DNA of 64,000 bases from Eulemur rufifrons (Eukaryota > Chordata > Mammalia > Primates > Lemuridae), in NCBI RefSeq assembly GCF_041146395.1, contig NC_090997.1:39597501-39661500 (forward strand). The letters run 5' to 3'. Position 1 is the stretch's first letter, and each line of letters begins with the position of its first letter. The notes beneath the pieces were generated by a model. It worked only from the letters and a program-made list of their open reading frames with translations, searched no databases and had not been told where the DNA came from. The translations under genes were made by a program, and so were the position numbers. Shown in pieces: positions 36,563 to 47,194 of this stretch.

Positions 36563-36589
36563 AAAAACAATAGCTCATACTTCTAGTGT

Positions 36590-36712
36590 CAGGCACTAGG
36601 TAAACAATTACATTTACTCTTTTAAATCCTCATAACCTTAAGGAATAGTTGCTATTATTTCCATTTTACTTTTGAGGACACAGATATTTTGACAAGTTAA
36701 GTAACCTACGAT
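36590..36712 (-). mobile_element. MIR SINE fragment (reverse)
   Basis: Cues ACTCTTTTAAATCCTCATAA, TTATTTCCATTTTACTTTTG and ACAAGTTAAGTAACCTACG. The usual continuation is separated by AT-rich sequence; a possible remainder (CTCAGCTGGGATTAGACATT) is at about 36,810. Confidence 0.6.
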
Positions 36713-37864
36713 TAATATATAAAAAATACGCAAAATATAAAAATATGAAAATATTTTCCCAGGATAATATATCTTCTACAAAGTAGAGCAGATTACTTTT
36801 GAATTAGTGTCTCAGCTGGGATTAGACATTTAGGTTAATCTGGTACCAAAACCTATGTTCTTGATTTAAGGTGTATTTCCTTTCACTGGATTGCCAAATT
36901 AGTTATGTCCAAAGGCCAGTGGTAGTTGGTAGGGCCTATGCAAATACTTGTGGGGAATAAAATTATGTCCTGACAATTCTCCTTGCAGTTGCTCGAGTAG
37001 TGGATAGGATAACATAAGAGTCATAGCCTGCTTCTTGAACTGTCTCATGTTGTCATCTTTGAGTTGTGCATACAGCCATCAGATAGCAACAGAAAAATAG
37101 CCAGTTCATCTGATTGCTCTGTGGAGCAGTGTTGGGAATCGATGTTGCTGTGAGTACTGGCACTGGGAACCACTGGGCAGTTAGGCCATTCAGATGGGAA
37201 TGGCTCTGATTAGCTGTGGACCCAGTCAATGGCCAGATGCCTGTAGGATCAGGCTGTGCTGGTTTAGCCGGGAGACTAACCTGTGCTCCCTGTGGAAAGG
37301 CTGGTTGGCCAGCCTTTTAAGTTTGGATGTGAAAAGTAAAACTATTAATAATAGATTATTCAAATTTTGATTTAAAACAATTGTTCTTCTTTAGCCATTC
37401 AGGTATTCTGTCATTCTTTAATAAAATATTCAGCTGTGAATTATTGTCTCTTCTCTTTAATGTTGTGTTGCTGTTTTCCCAAAACACTTTATCTCTATAA
37501 CCAGTGCATTACACACATTATGATAATTTGTTTACTTGTATTTTCCCAGCTTAAACAAGGATTGTTTGAAAGAAGGGCTATTTTATACAATTTTGTACTT
37601 TAACAGGTGACAGACTTTTAGGTGGTCAGTGATGAACTGATCTGAACTGTAAAATCGGAGTCCACTGTTTTTTTGGCCCTGTTGTACAGAATATGCATAT
37701 GCATTCACTGAACTATAACTCAAACTACAGGTCTCAGCTTAGCTGGAAACAATGAAAATTTCAGCTATGAATATAATGTAAGTTTAGGTCTTATGGTCTT
37801 ATATATTTCCATATGTAGCCCAAGGTTCTCTTATTTATATGGGTAAAAAGCTAAAGCTCTCAGT

Positions 37865-38065
37865 ATGGCTGTTTTAAGCATTTCACATATATTTATTCAT
37901 TTATTCCTCACCGTATCAGCATGAGGTAGTTACACCGAAATTACTGAGGCATAGAGAGGTTGAATAACTGGCCCCAAGTCACATACCAACAAGAGTTGAG
38001 CCAGGATTTGAATTCAGGCAGTCCAGCTGCAGAGACATATTCTTAACCAATATTCTATGTAGCCT
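37865..38065 (-). mobile_element. MIR SINE (reverse)
   Basis: Well-preserved reverse MIR: ACTGAGGCATAGAGAGGTTG, ACTGGCCCCAAGTCACATA, GAGCCAGGATTTGAATTCAG and ACATATTCTTAACC. Confidence 0.85.
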
Positions 38066-38834
38066 TGTTTATCTGTTGTATGTATAGTATGCACGTATGT
38101 GAGTCAATATACAGAAAGAGACTGAAAGAGACTTTACCAGACATTTTGTAGTGGACATAATTATCACTTCTTGGAAAATGTACAACATTTTGCAGAAAAA
38201 TCTATGCTTTTCTAAGGTCAACTCTTGACATCAAGTAAAATAATTTTAAAAATATTTTTCATATAGATATACTTTAGAGGAATTTAGATGCATTGAATGG
38301 GGTTGGGAGAAAACAAACAGAAGAATAAGGAAACTTTATGCTATTTTAAAAGACTTTGTAGATATTTCATTTTAAGAACATTTTGTAGGGGAGTTGGAAG
38401 TGTTTTTCAAGTATTTGAGGGTAGAAATTGGGTGAATTTAGCTTTATTCTTTATAGTTTTGGGGATAGAATTTAGGACCTTGGGTAGCTGCTTTAGAGCA
38501 GTAGGTTTTTACTCAGTGTAAGGAGGAATTTGTTGCATGGATGGCTGCCTTAAGAAATAATGACCATTTTCTTGCCAGGATGCTTTGCAATAGACTGGAA
38601 ACAAGGTTGTCACTGAAGATAATAAATTATTTGGCTGATTGAGTAATTGACCTAGGTGACCAGATTTAAGTTTTCTTCTAAACCTGTACTTCAGTGATTC
38701 TGACAGCTCAAGACAGAAGCTGTCCTACTATGTAGGTGATTTCTGGTGAAACTTATGATCATTAATTGCAGTGGTTGCAAAAAGTAATGCCTATCACATA
38801 GTTATTGGTAATAAGCTCATGGAAATTTATTCAT

Positions 38835-39055
38835 GAGGTTTAGTGTTTATTATGTGTCAGGTGCTTTGTTAAGCGTCTTATATTTATTGCCTTATTTACT
38901 CTCACAGTAACTCTCTGGGGCAAGAGCTGTTGCTATCTGTCCCATTTTATAAGTGAGAGGTTCAGTAACTTGTTCATGTTAACTAGTAAGTTGGTATGGC
39001 CAGAATGCAAGGCTTTCTGACTCCAAAATCCATATGCTGAACTACTACACAACAT
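38835..39055 (-). mobile_element. MIR SINE (reverse)
   Basis: Reverse MIR with TTATGTGTCAGGTGCTTTGT, TCCCATTTTATAAGTGAGAG and TTCAGTAACTTGTTCATG, ending near CATATGCTGAACTAC. Confidence 0.75.
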
Positions 39056-39229
39056 TTCAACTTTCTAGTCTTGATCAGAAATTGATCATCAAGGTAATTA
39101 GCATGCCAGGCTTCTGAGAATATGATGCCTTTTGTTGTTTGCATCAGTAGAAAAGGTTTGAGTCATCTCCATCAATTGGAGCAGGCTGCTATAAGAAAAG
39201 GAAGAGTGAAATATTTGGGTTATTAAGTA

Positions 39230-40465
39230 TGAAATGTCCGATTCCTTTAAGTACTATGTTTGACAGTTGTTATTGCTAACATTTTACTTTGACACTTACT
39301 GTTTAATTTTATTGTGACGGTATATCCTCGGTATTTCAAATGCACCATTTGGCTTGTGATTATCTTTCAAATTTCTTTTTAGAGCAATTTTTGTTGAAAC
39401 CACAGATAAGTCAAAAATTCGTGTTATTTTCAAATATGAGTTCTGTCATGGAACAAGTGTAACACAGACAGCTCAAAATATAAATGAAGTGTTTGGGAAG
39501 GATGTGGCTAATGAATGCACACTATGTTGATGGTTTGAGAAGTTCTGTCCTAAGGATTTTAATCTTGAAAATGAGCCACATGTGTGACCTGAGACCAAGG
39601 TGGATAACGATGAGCTGAAAGCTGTAGTGGAAGCAAATCCAGCTCAATCTACATGTGAATTGACATTACTATTCCAACAATATTGGACCATTTGAACAAA
39701 TCAGCAAGGTAAAGAAGTTGGATGGGTGAGTCCGGTGTAAATTAAACAAACATCAGAAGAGAAATCATCTGGAAGCTTGCCTTTCTTTGCTGTCATGACA
39801 TAGAGGCGAACCACTTCTACACCGTATTGTTATGTGTGATGAAAAATGCATTCTTTTTGACAATCTCAAGTGTTCGGCACAATGGTTGGATGAAGGTGAA
39901 GTGCCGAAATGTAGTGCAAAACTGAATATTCATCCAAAAAAGTTAATGGTGTTTGTTTGGTGGTCCAGCGCTGGTGTGATCCACTGCAGCGTCATGAAAC
40001 CTGGTCAGCCGATTACAATGGATGTCTACCGCAACCAATTGGATGAAATGATGAGGATGCTTGCGATTAAGCTGCTGAGATTGACCAATACACACAGGCC
40101 AATCCTCCTGCAAGATAACACTCGACCACATGTCGTACAAACAACACTGCTCAAACTACAGTAGCTGGACTTGGAAACTCTCTGTGATCCACCGTATTCA
40201 CCAGACCTTGCATCAACTGACTACTTCTTTCAGGCTTTGGATCACTTCTTGGAAGGGAAAATATTTAGTTCTAAACAAGCTGTGAAAATGCTGTTGGTGA
40301 TTTCTTGGCCACTCATTCTCTAGGCTTCCTTGCTGCTGGCATAAACAAGCTACTATTAAGATGGCAAAATTGTGACGATAGTTTAGACACATACTTTGAT
40401 TAATTGTACTGCTTCTTGTTTGAGATATAATAAATAACACTTTTGATTTGAAATTCGACATTTCA
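39230..40465 (+). mobile_element. Complete-length mariner (Tc1/mariner) transposon
   Basis: A 1,236-bp element is bounded by TA dinucleotides (39,228-39,229 and 40,466-40,467), the target duplication of Tc1/mariner transposases. The left end TGAAATGTCCGATTCC and the complement of the right end, TGAAATGTCGAATTTC, are matching terminal inverted repeats. It contains the full transposase region with stops and frameshifts. The protein most resembles the Hsmar2-type group of mammalian mariners, but subfamily was not established. It has decayed substantially and cannot encode an active transposase. Confidence 0.85.
39391..40403 (+). pseudogene. Mariner transposase pseudogene (D,D34D)
   Basis: Mariner transposase cuts and joins DNA at TA sites using three aspartates. 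The N-terminal helix-turn-helix portion (from about 39,405) includes VTQTAQNINEVFGKD. The catalytic part shows MCDEKCILFDN (first D, codon at 39,838), ILLQDNTRPH (second D, 40,114) and SPDLASTDYFF (third D, 40,219). Exactly 34 residues separate the last two, and WWSSAGVIH is also kept. Breaks are an in-frame TGA at 39,528 (where a W is expected), a TGA at 39,585, a TAG at 40,162 and frame changes between the N-terminal, catalytic and C-terminal parts. The original stop is probably TAA at 40,401. The start codon is uncertain. Confidence 0.85.
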
Positions 40466-40864
40466 TATTTAAGGAACTTAATTGAAAGAATGGGGGAAAG
40501 GAAAGGGAGCCAAGGAGATTGTTGTGTAGAAATCATTTCATATCTAGTTCAAATATGGTATAAAACTTAAATGTATTTTTAAAGTTCTATTTTGGCTAGC
40601 ATGATTTTATAATGTCAAATTCTTCTTTTTTTTAAAGGAGAAATAGGTGTTGAGGAGATTATTATCTTTAAATTACTCGGAAAAGAACAGTTAGTTATTG
40701 ACTACTTTTGAGGGGGAATTTCTTCCTGTGTGTTGAGTATACAGCTCTGATACTGATGTATAATAGTATGTAGAGGTAGTGAGCGTCTCAAAGTGCCACC
40801 TAGTGGTAACTGTGTGAATGAAAAAGCCATTGTCTTTTACTTCAGGTGCTGAAGTCTCTAGACC
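40466..40864. other. Single-copy interval after the mariner
   Basis: No gene or repeat family recognised. It contains the candidate CTCF core at 40,792. Confidence 0.4.
40792..40805 (-). promoter_or_regulatory. Candidate CTCF core motif
   Basis: The reverse strand reads CCACTAGGTGGCAC, an arrangement close to the established CTCF core (CCACNAGGTGGCAG-like). It is in apparently non-repetitive DNA between the mariner and the hAT MITE. One motif match is weak evidence for occupancy. Confidence 0.35.
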
Positions 40865-40990
40865 AGCACTGTCCAATAGGACTTTTTGTGACCATGGGCA
40901 TGTTCTCTGTTTGCACTGTCCAATACAGTAGCTCCTACCCACATGTGAATACTGAGCACTTGAAAAGTGGCTATTGTGACTAAGGAACTA
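40865..40990 (+). mobile_element. hAT-type MITE, left half
   Basis: It begins CAGCACTGTCCAATAGGACT, continues GCACTGTCCAATACAGTAGC and GAGCACTTGAAAAGTGGCTA, and stops at GGAACTAAAAT where the reverse L1 tail starts. This is the left half of a common short hAT element with a CACTGTCCAATA-type end. I have not assigned a MER number. The expected right half was not found beyond the L1. Confidence 0.65.
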
Positions 40991-41209
40991 AAATTTTTTT
41001 TTTTAATTTCAAAATGTTAAGGGGGTACAAATGTTTTTGTTACGTAGATACCTTGTATAATGCTTATCAGGGCTTTTGGTGTGTCCACCAGCATAATAGT
41101 GTCCATTGTACCCAATAGGTAAATTTTTATCCCATACCTCCCTTCTAACTTTCCTGTATTCTTGGTTTCCAGTGTCCTTTATGTCTCTTTATGTCCATGT
41201 GTACCCATA

Positions 41210-44200
41210 GTTTAGCTCCTCCTTATTAGTGAGAACATATGGTGTTTGGTTTTTCATTCTTGAGTTATTCCACTTAGGATAATGGTCTCCAGTTCCATCC
41301 AACTTGCTGCAAATGACATTATTTCATTTCTTTTTATAGCTGAATAATACTGCACGCACACCACATTTTCTTTATGCACTCATGAATTGATGGGCACTTA
41401 GGTTGGTTCTTCATCTTTGCAATTGTGAATTGTGCTGTGATAAACATTTGGGTGTAGCAGTCTTTTTGATAAAATGACTTATTTTCCCTTGGGTAGATAC
41501 TCAGCAGTGGAATTGCTGGATCAAATGGTAGGTCTACATTTATTTCTTTGAGGAATCTCCATACTGTTTTCCATAGAGGTTGTACTAATTTGGAGTCCCG
41601 CCAACAGTGCAGAGTATAAGCCTTCTTATCTCTCTGCATCCATGCCAGCATTTATTGTTTTTTTTTTTTTCATTTTAAATAATGGTCATTCTGAGAGAGG
41701 TAAGGTTGTATCTCATTGTAGTTTTAATTTGCATTTCCCTGATAATTAGTGACCTTGAGTGTTTTCTCATATGTTTATAGGTCATTTCTTTATCTTGTTT
41801 TGAAAACTTCTGTTTATGTGTTTTACCTACTTTTTAATGGGGTTGTTTTTTTCTTGCTGATTTGTTTGAGTTCTTTGTAGATTCTGGAAATCAGTTCTTT
41901 GTTTAATGTATAGTTTGTGAATATTTTCTCCCATTCTGTAGGTTGTCTATTCACTCTGTTGCTTATTTCCTTTGTCGTGCAGAAATTTTTAATTTAAGTC
42001 CCATTTAAAAAAAATTTTTGTTGTTACTGTGTTTGCCTTTGGGGTCTTAGTCCTAAATTCTTTGCCTAGGCCAATATCTAGAGGAGTTTTTCCTATGTTT
42101 TCTTTTAGAATTTTTATGGTTTCATGCTTTACATTTAAGTCTTTTATCCATCTTGAATTAATTTTGTATATGGCTAGAGATAGGGGTCCTGTTTCATTCT
42201 TCTGCATGTGGATATCCAATTTTCCCAGCACCATTTATTGAATAGGGCTTCCTTTCTTCAGTGTATATTGTTGTCTGCTTTGTCAAAGATCAGTTGGTTG
42301 TAGTTAATATGGTTTTATTTGTGGGTTCTCTATTCTGTTTCACTGGTCTCTGTCTCTACTTTTATACCAGTACCATGCTATTTGCTTACTATAGACTTGT
42401 AATATGATTTGAAGTCAGGTAATGTAATGCCTCCAGATTTGTTCTTTTTGCTTAGTATTGCTTTGGTTATTTGGGGTCTTTTTTGGTTCCAAATGAAGCT
42501 TAGAATTATTTTTTCTAGGTCTGTGAAATAAGAGTTGGTATTTTGATGGGAATTGTATTGAATATGTAAATCACTTTGGGCAGTATAGACATTTTAACAG
42601 TGTTGATTCTGTCAATCCATGAGCAAGGGACATTTTTCCAATGGTTTGTGTTATCTGTGATTTCTTTCATCAGTGTTTTATAGGTCTCCTGGTAGAGATA
42701 TTTCACCTCCTTGGTTAAGTATATTCCTAGCTATTTTCTTTTATTTGTAGCTATTGTGAATGGTATTGAGTCCTTGATTTGACTCTCAGCTTGACTGTTA
42801 TAAGTATATAGAAAGGCTACTGATTTGTGTACATTGATTTTATAACCTGAAACTTTATTTATTTATCAATTTATTTATCAATTCCAAGAATCTTTTGGTG
42901 GAGCCTTTAGGGTTTTCTAGATACAAGATCATATCATCAGCAAACAGAAATAGTTTGACATTTTCTTTCCTGACTTGGATGTCTGTTATTTCTTTCTCTT
43001 GCCTTATTGCTGTGGCTCGGACTGCCATACTATGGTGAATGGAAGTAGTGATAGTGGGCATGCTTGTCTTGTTCCAGTTCTTAGGGGGAATGCTTTCAAT
43101 TTTTCCCCATTTAGTATGATGTCTTGTGTTTTTGTTATATATGGCTTATGTAATTTTGTGGGATGTTCCTTCTGTGCCTAGTTTGATGAAGGTTTTTATC
43201 ATGAAAGGATGCTGGCTTTCATCAAATGCTTATTCTGCATCTATTGATGTGATCGTATGGTCTTTGTTTTTGCTTCTGTTTATGTGGTAAATAGTGTTTA
43301 TTGATTTCCTTACGTTGAACCATCCTACCATCCTTGCATCCATCAGGTGAAACCAATTTGATCATGGTGAATTAGCCTTTTGATGTGTTGTTGAATTCAG
43401 TTTGGTAGTATTTTGTTGAGGACTTTTGCATCTATGTTTATAAAGGATATAAGTCTGTAGTTTTCTTTTTTTGTTGTTTCCTTTCCTGGCTTTGGTGTAA
43501 AGGTGATACTAGGTTCATAGAATGAGTTAGGAAGGGTTCCCTCCTTGATGTTATGGAATAATTTCTGTAGCATAGGTACTAGTTCTTCTTTGTGGAATTC
43601 GACCCTGAATCCATCTGGTTCAGGGCTTTTTTTGTTGGGAAATTTCTTATTATGGCTTCAATCTTGCTGCTCGTTATTGGTGTGTTCAGGATTTCTATTT
43701 CTTCTTGATTCAGCCTTGGGAAGTTGTGTGTTTCCAGGAATTTATCCATTTCCTCTAGGTTTTACTGTTTGTTTGTGTAGAGGTTTTTGTAGTATTCATG
43801 GGTGATATTTTGTATTTACATGGTATCAGTTGTAATGTCTCTATTTTTATTTGTGATTGAGCTTTTTTGAGTCTTTTCTCTTCTATTTCTGGTTAATCTG
43901 GCTAGTGGTCTATCGATATTGTTTATTTTTTCAAAGAACCAACTTTATGTATCATTGATCCTTTATATTGTTTTTTTGGTTTCCATTTCATTTAGTTCTG
44001 CTATGAGCTTTGTTATTTCTTTTTTTCTGCTGGCTTGGGGTTTGGTTTGTTGTTCTTCTTTTTCCTTGAGATGTGACATTAAGTTGTTAATTTGTGATCT
44101 TTCTGTCTTTTTGATGAAGGCATTTAAGGCTATCAGTTTTCCCCTTAGGACTGCCTTTGCAGTCCCATGGATTTTGATTGCTTATGTACCTTTTGTCATT

Positions 44201-45010
44201 CAGTTCAAGGAATCTTTTGAGTCCCACCTTAATTTCATCATTGATCCAAGGATTGCTCAGCAGCAGGTTGTTTAATTTCCATGAGTCTGTGTAGAATTGA
44301 GTATTTCTGTTGGTATTGATTTCTAATTTTATTCCACTGTGGTCTGAGAAGATACATGGTATGGCATTGATTTTTTTTGAATTTGCTGAGATTTGTTTTG
44401 TGGCCTAAGATATGATCAATCTTGGAAAATCTTTCATGTGGTGATGAGAAGAATGTATATTTAGTAGCTTTTTGGTATAATGTTGTGTAAATGTCTGTTA
44501 GGTTTGTGTGTTCTATTGTCTCATTTAAGTCCATTGTTTCTTTTTTCATTTTCTGTTTCAATGATCTGTGCAGTGCTGTTAGTGGGGTGTTGAAGTCCCT
44601 GGCTATTAAGATGCTACTGTTTATTTCTTTGCTAGGATCTTGCAGAATTTGCTTTATGAACATCGGAGCTCCTGTGTCAGGTGCATATATATTTAGGATT
44701 GTTTTGTCTTCTTGATGAATTTTTCCCTTTACCGTTATGTAATGACCATCTTTATCTTTTTTTTTTCATTATTGATTTAAAGTCTATTTTATTTGATATA
44801 AGAATGGCTACATCTGCTCACTTTTGGTCTCCGTTTTCTTGGAATATTTTTTTCCATCCCTTTACCTTGAGTCTGTGTGTGTCCTTGTGGGTTAGATGTC
44901 TTTCCTGGAAATAGTAGATACTTGGTTTGTGTATTTTAACCATTCAGCCATTCTGTGTTTTTTAAGTGGGGCAATCAGACCATTCACGGTGAATGTTAGT
45001 ATTGATATGT
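41210..45010 (-). pseudogene. L1 ORF2 pseudogene
   Basis: The C-terminal block at 41,334-41,651 has [12 protein letters not shown] and NQPKCPSIHECIKKMW. 41,989-42,234 has YKINSRWIKDLNV. The polymerase block at 42,855-43,061 keeps LFLFADDMILYLENPK, so the FADD catalytic pair is intact (42,930-42,945), unlike the first L1. The endonuclease block at 44,238-44,663 has ARDFNTPL, TDIYTTLYQKATKYTFFSS and SKIDHILG. The SDH motif that should carry a catalytic histidine has decayed (YLLRPQWNKIR). Stops and frameshifts separate these blocks. The 5' boundary is approximate. Confidence 0.85.
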
Positions 45011-45069
45011 GAGATCCTGTTCTGTTCATCATGTTGGATGAAACCTTATTGTTTAGTTTTCCCTCTTGT

Positions 45070-46091
45070 ACTATTTTTTTACAAGAGATGTGAGCTTTAA
45101 CTTTTGGATTTTTTATAATGGTTGGTATCTATTATGCTATTCCATGTATAATGCAGTTCTGACCATTTCCTGTGGGGCATGTCTAGTAGGGACAAATTCC
45201 CTTAGTGTCTGCTTGTCTGGCAACATCTTTATTTTTCCATCATTTATGAAACTTAGTTTTGCAAGATACAAAGTTCTTGTCCAGCAGTTGTTCTGTTTAG
45301 AAAGACTGAAAATGGGGTCTGAATCCCTTCTGGCTTATAAGATCTCTGCTTAGAAGTCTGCTGTTAGTCTGATGGCTTTCCTTTGTAGGTTAATTGTTGT
45401 TTTCATCATGCAGCTTATAGAATTTTCTCCTTTGTTTGAACTTTGGTCAGATTGATGACTATGTCTTGGGGATATCCTATTTGCTATGAATTTTCCTGGT
45501 GTTCAGTGACCATCTTGTATCTGGATATCTGAATCTCTGGAAATACCTGTGAAGTTTTCCTCAATAATTCCCTCAAATTGGTTTTCAAATTTTTTTTTTT
45601 TTTTTTTTTGGCTTTTTCTTCTCCCCTCTCCAGGATACCTATAATTCATATATTGGTTCATTTCACATAGTTCCATATTGAGTGATTGGTCATTTTTCTT
45701 TATTCTTTTTCCTGTGTTTTTGACTGACTGGGTTAGTTCGAAAACTTTGTCTTCAGGTTCTGGGATTCTTTCTTCTGCTTGGTCTAGTTTGTTGTTGAAG
45801 CTTTCTGGTGTATTTTTGTAATTCCCTAAATGGCTCTTTTATTTCTTTAAGTTCTGTTGTATCCTTTTTTATGTTATCTATCTCTTTAGTGAGTTTTTCA
45901 TATTTTATTAATATACTAAAATATTTTTTTTTTGGTTTCTTTGTTTTTCAACTTTTTCTTCAATTCTATTCATCTTGCTTGTCATCCATATTGTGAAGTT
46001 CATTTCTGTTACTTTAACAATTTCCTTTTGGTTTAGATCCATTACTATGGATCTATTGTGATCTTTTGGGGATGTCAGCCTTGTATTTCAT
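45070..46091 (-). pseudogene. L1 ORF1 pseudogene
   Basis: The position and antisense text match L1 ORF1. Cues are CCTTGAGTCTGTG upstream in the ORF1/ORF2 linker, TCCATATTGAGTGATTGG, and TTTTTGACTGACTGGGTTAG. The last is nearly identical to the equivalent place in the first L1 (17,637). The most likely start codon is the reverse ATG ending at 46,091 (begins MKYKADIPK). T-runs at 45,590-45,610 and internal stops break it. Confidence 0.65.
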
Positions 46092-47165
46092 ATGACCAGA
46101 ATTTTTTTGCCGGTTTCTTCTAATCTGGAGCCTCTTCTCTTAGTTCAGGGCTGCGAGATTTGCAGTGCATCTGTTTTCCGTTGCTGGGAACTCTCCTTCT
46201 TAGTGAGAAAGAGAAATCCCTGCATAGTGCTTTTGTGTCTTACTCTAGCAGATTGAGCTGGTGGGAGAGGGGCAGATGCTCTGAAAGGCTGTGACACAGC
46301 TGTTCTCCTGTGTCATTCCATTCCCTTGTGGTTGGTACAGTCTAAGCTGGTGCTGGGGTATACTTGTTCAGATTGGTGGGTTGGTCCCCAGGCTGCTGTT
46401 GAAAGGTTGGGCATGGGGCTGAACAAGTTCCTTTCCATGGAGGTGGTTGGCGTGACCTTGGCCAGTGGGTTGCAGGACCTTGACGGGTGCCTGAGTGTGT
46501 TGTGGGACCTTTGTGGGTGCCTGGGCACATCATGAGATCATAGCTGGTGGCAAGGCAGTTTGCAGGACCTTGGTGGTGCCTGGGCTATAGTGGGACTACA
46601 GCTGGTGGCGGGGTAGTTTGCAGGACCTTGGCAGGTGCCTGGACAGGTCAGGGGTTTTGGCTTGTGCCTGGGTGGGTTTGTGGGATTGCAGCTGGCAGCA
46701 GGGTGGCTGCTTAGGCCACAGGGGCTGGGCCACCCACAGCTGGCAATTCCGGGGTGAGGTGCCACGCCCTGTTGGGGGAGTCTCAGTGGCCGGAGTTCTT
46801 CCTCCACCAAGGTCAGATTGTGGCAGCTGCTGTGGTGCTACTCAGCAGCAGATGCTGACGGCCTGTGGGAACCTGCTCTGCTTGGATCCCCGGGAGGCAG
46901 CTGGTGGGGCAGGATTGGAGGGGTTTAAGGCACCCAGTTGTAGTGTGCCCGCCCTCCCCACTCCGTCTCTGACTTAGCAGGAGTAATGGGGAGGCAGCTG
47001 CAGTGGAGACGACCCCTCTGCAGACTGGGTGCTCTGGGGCTGAGAGTGTAGATTGGCATCTGTTGCTGTGACTTGGGACCCAGAAGTTGGTGGGACCCCA
47101 CCGTGCCCACTCTCGGGTGCAATGCTGCTGCGGTCTCCAAGCAGCTCCCTGATCAGTTTAGAGTC
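46092..47165 (-). other. L1 5' UTR, GC-rich with imperfect tandem units
   Basis: The only strongly GC-rich kilobase in the window. It contains three imperfect tandem units starting TTGCAGGACCTTG at 46,470, 46,560 and 46,618, each with a GGTGCCTGG word, and an AGCTGGTGGC-type word in the first two and AGCTGGCAGC in the third. The outer limit is set by the change to the unnamed ancient repeat at about 47,190 and is approximate. Long open frames here (for example 119 codons at 46,618-46,977) result from base composition and repetition and have no recognisable domain. Confidence 0.6.
46470..46705. repeat. Imperfect tandem repeat in L1 5' UTR
   Basis: Units of about 90, 58 and 88 bp (46,470-46,559; 46,560-46,617; 46,618-46,705) each begin TTGCAGGACCTTG and contain GGTGCCTGG. 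Length differences come from an extra GTGGGACCTTTGTGGGTGCC stretch in the first and inserted sequence in the third. Confidence 0.75.
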
Positions 47166-47194
47166 TTGTTGTGGTGAGGGAATTATTTGTGCAG

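Larger units (their letters stand above)
40991..47165 (-). mobile_element. Near full-length L1 LINE (reverse), second copy
   Basis: A T-run at about 40,991-41,003 is the tail. The 3' UTR runs to about 41,210, ORF2 remnant to about 45,010, ORF1 remnant to 46,091 and GC-rich 5' UTR to about 47,165. It resembles the L1 at 12,570 over ORF2 (for example both keep an ASMLA/LALMQRE-type C-terminal block) but differs in the 5' UTR, so it is a different lineage. Every ORF is broken. No clear target duplication is visible at the far end. Confidence 0.85.

Noticed and set aside
46618..46977. 119-codon frame in GC-rich DNA
   Set aside because: Lies in the repetitive 5' UTR of the reverse L1; openness follows from high GC and repeated units.
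46140..47160. CpG island or host promoter
   Set aside because: GC-rich, but explained as L1 5' UTR and relatively poor in CpG.
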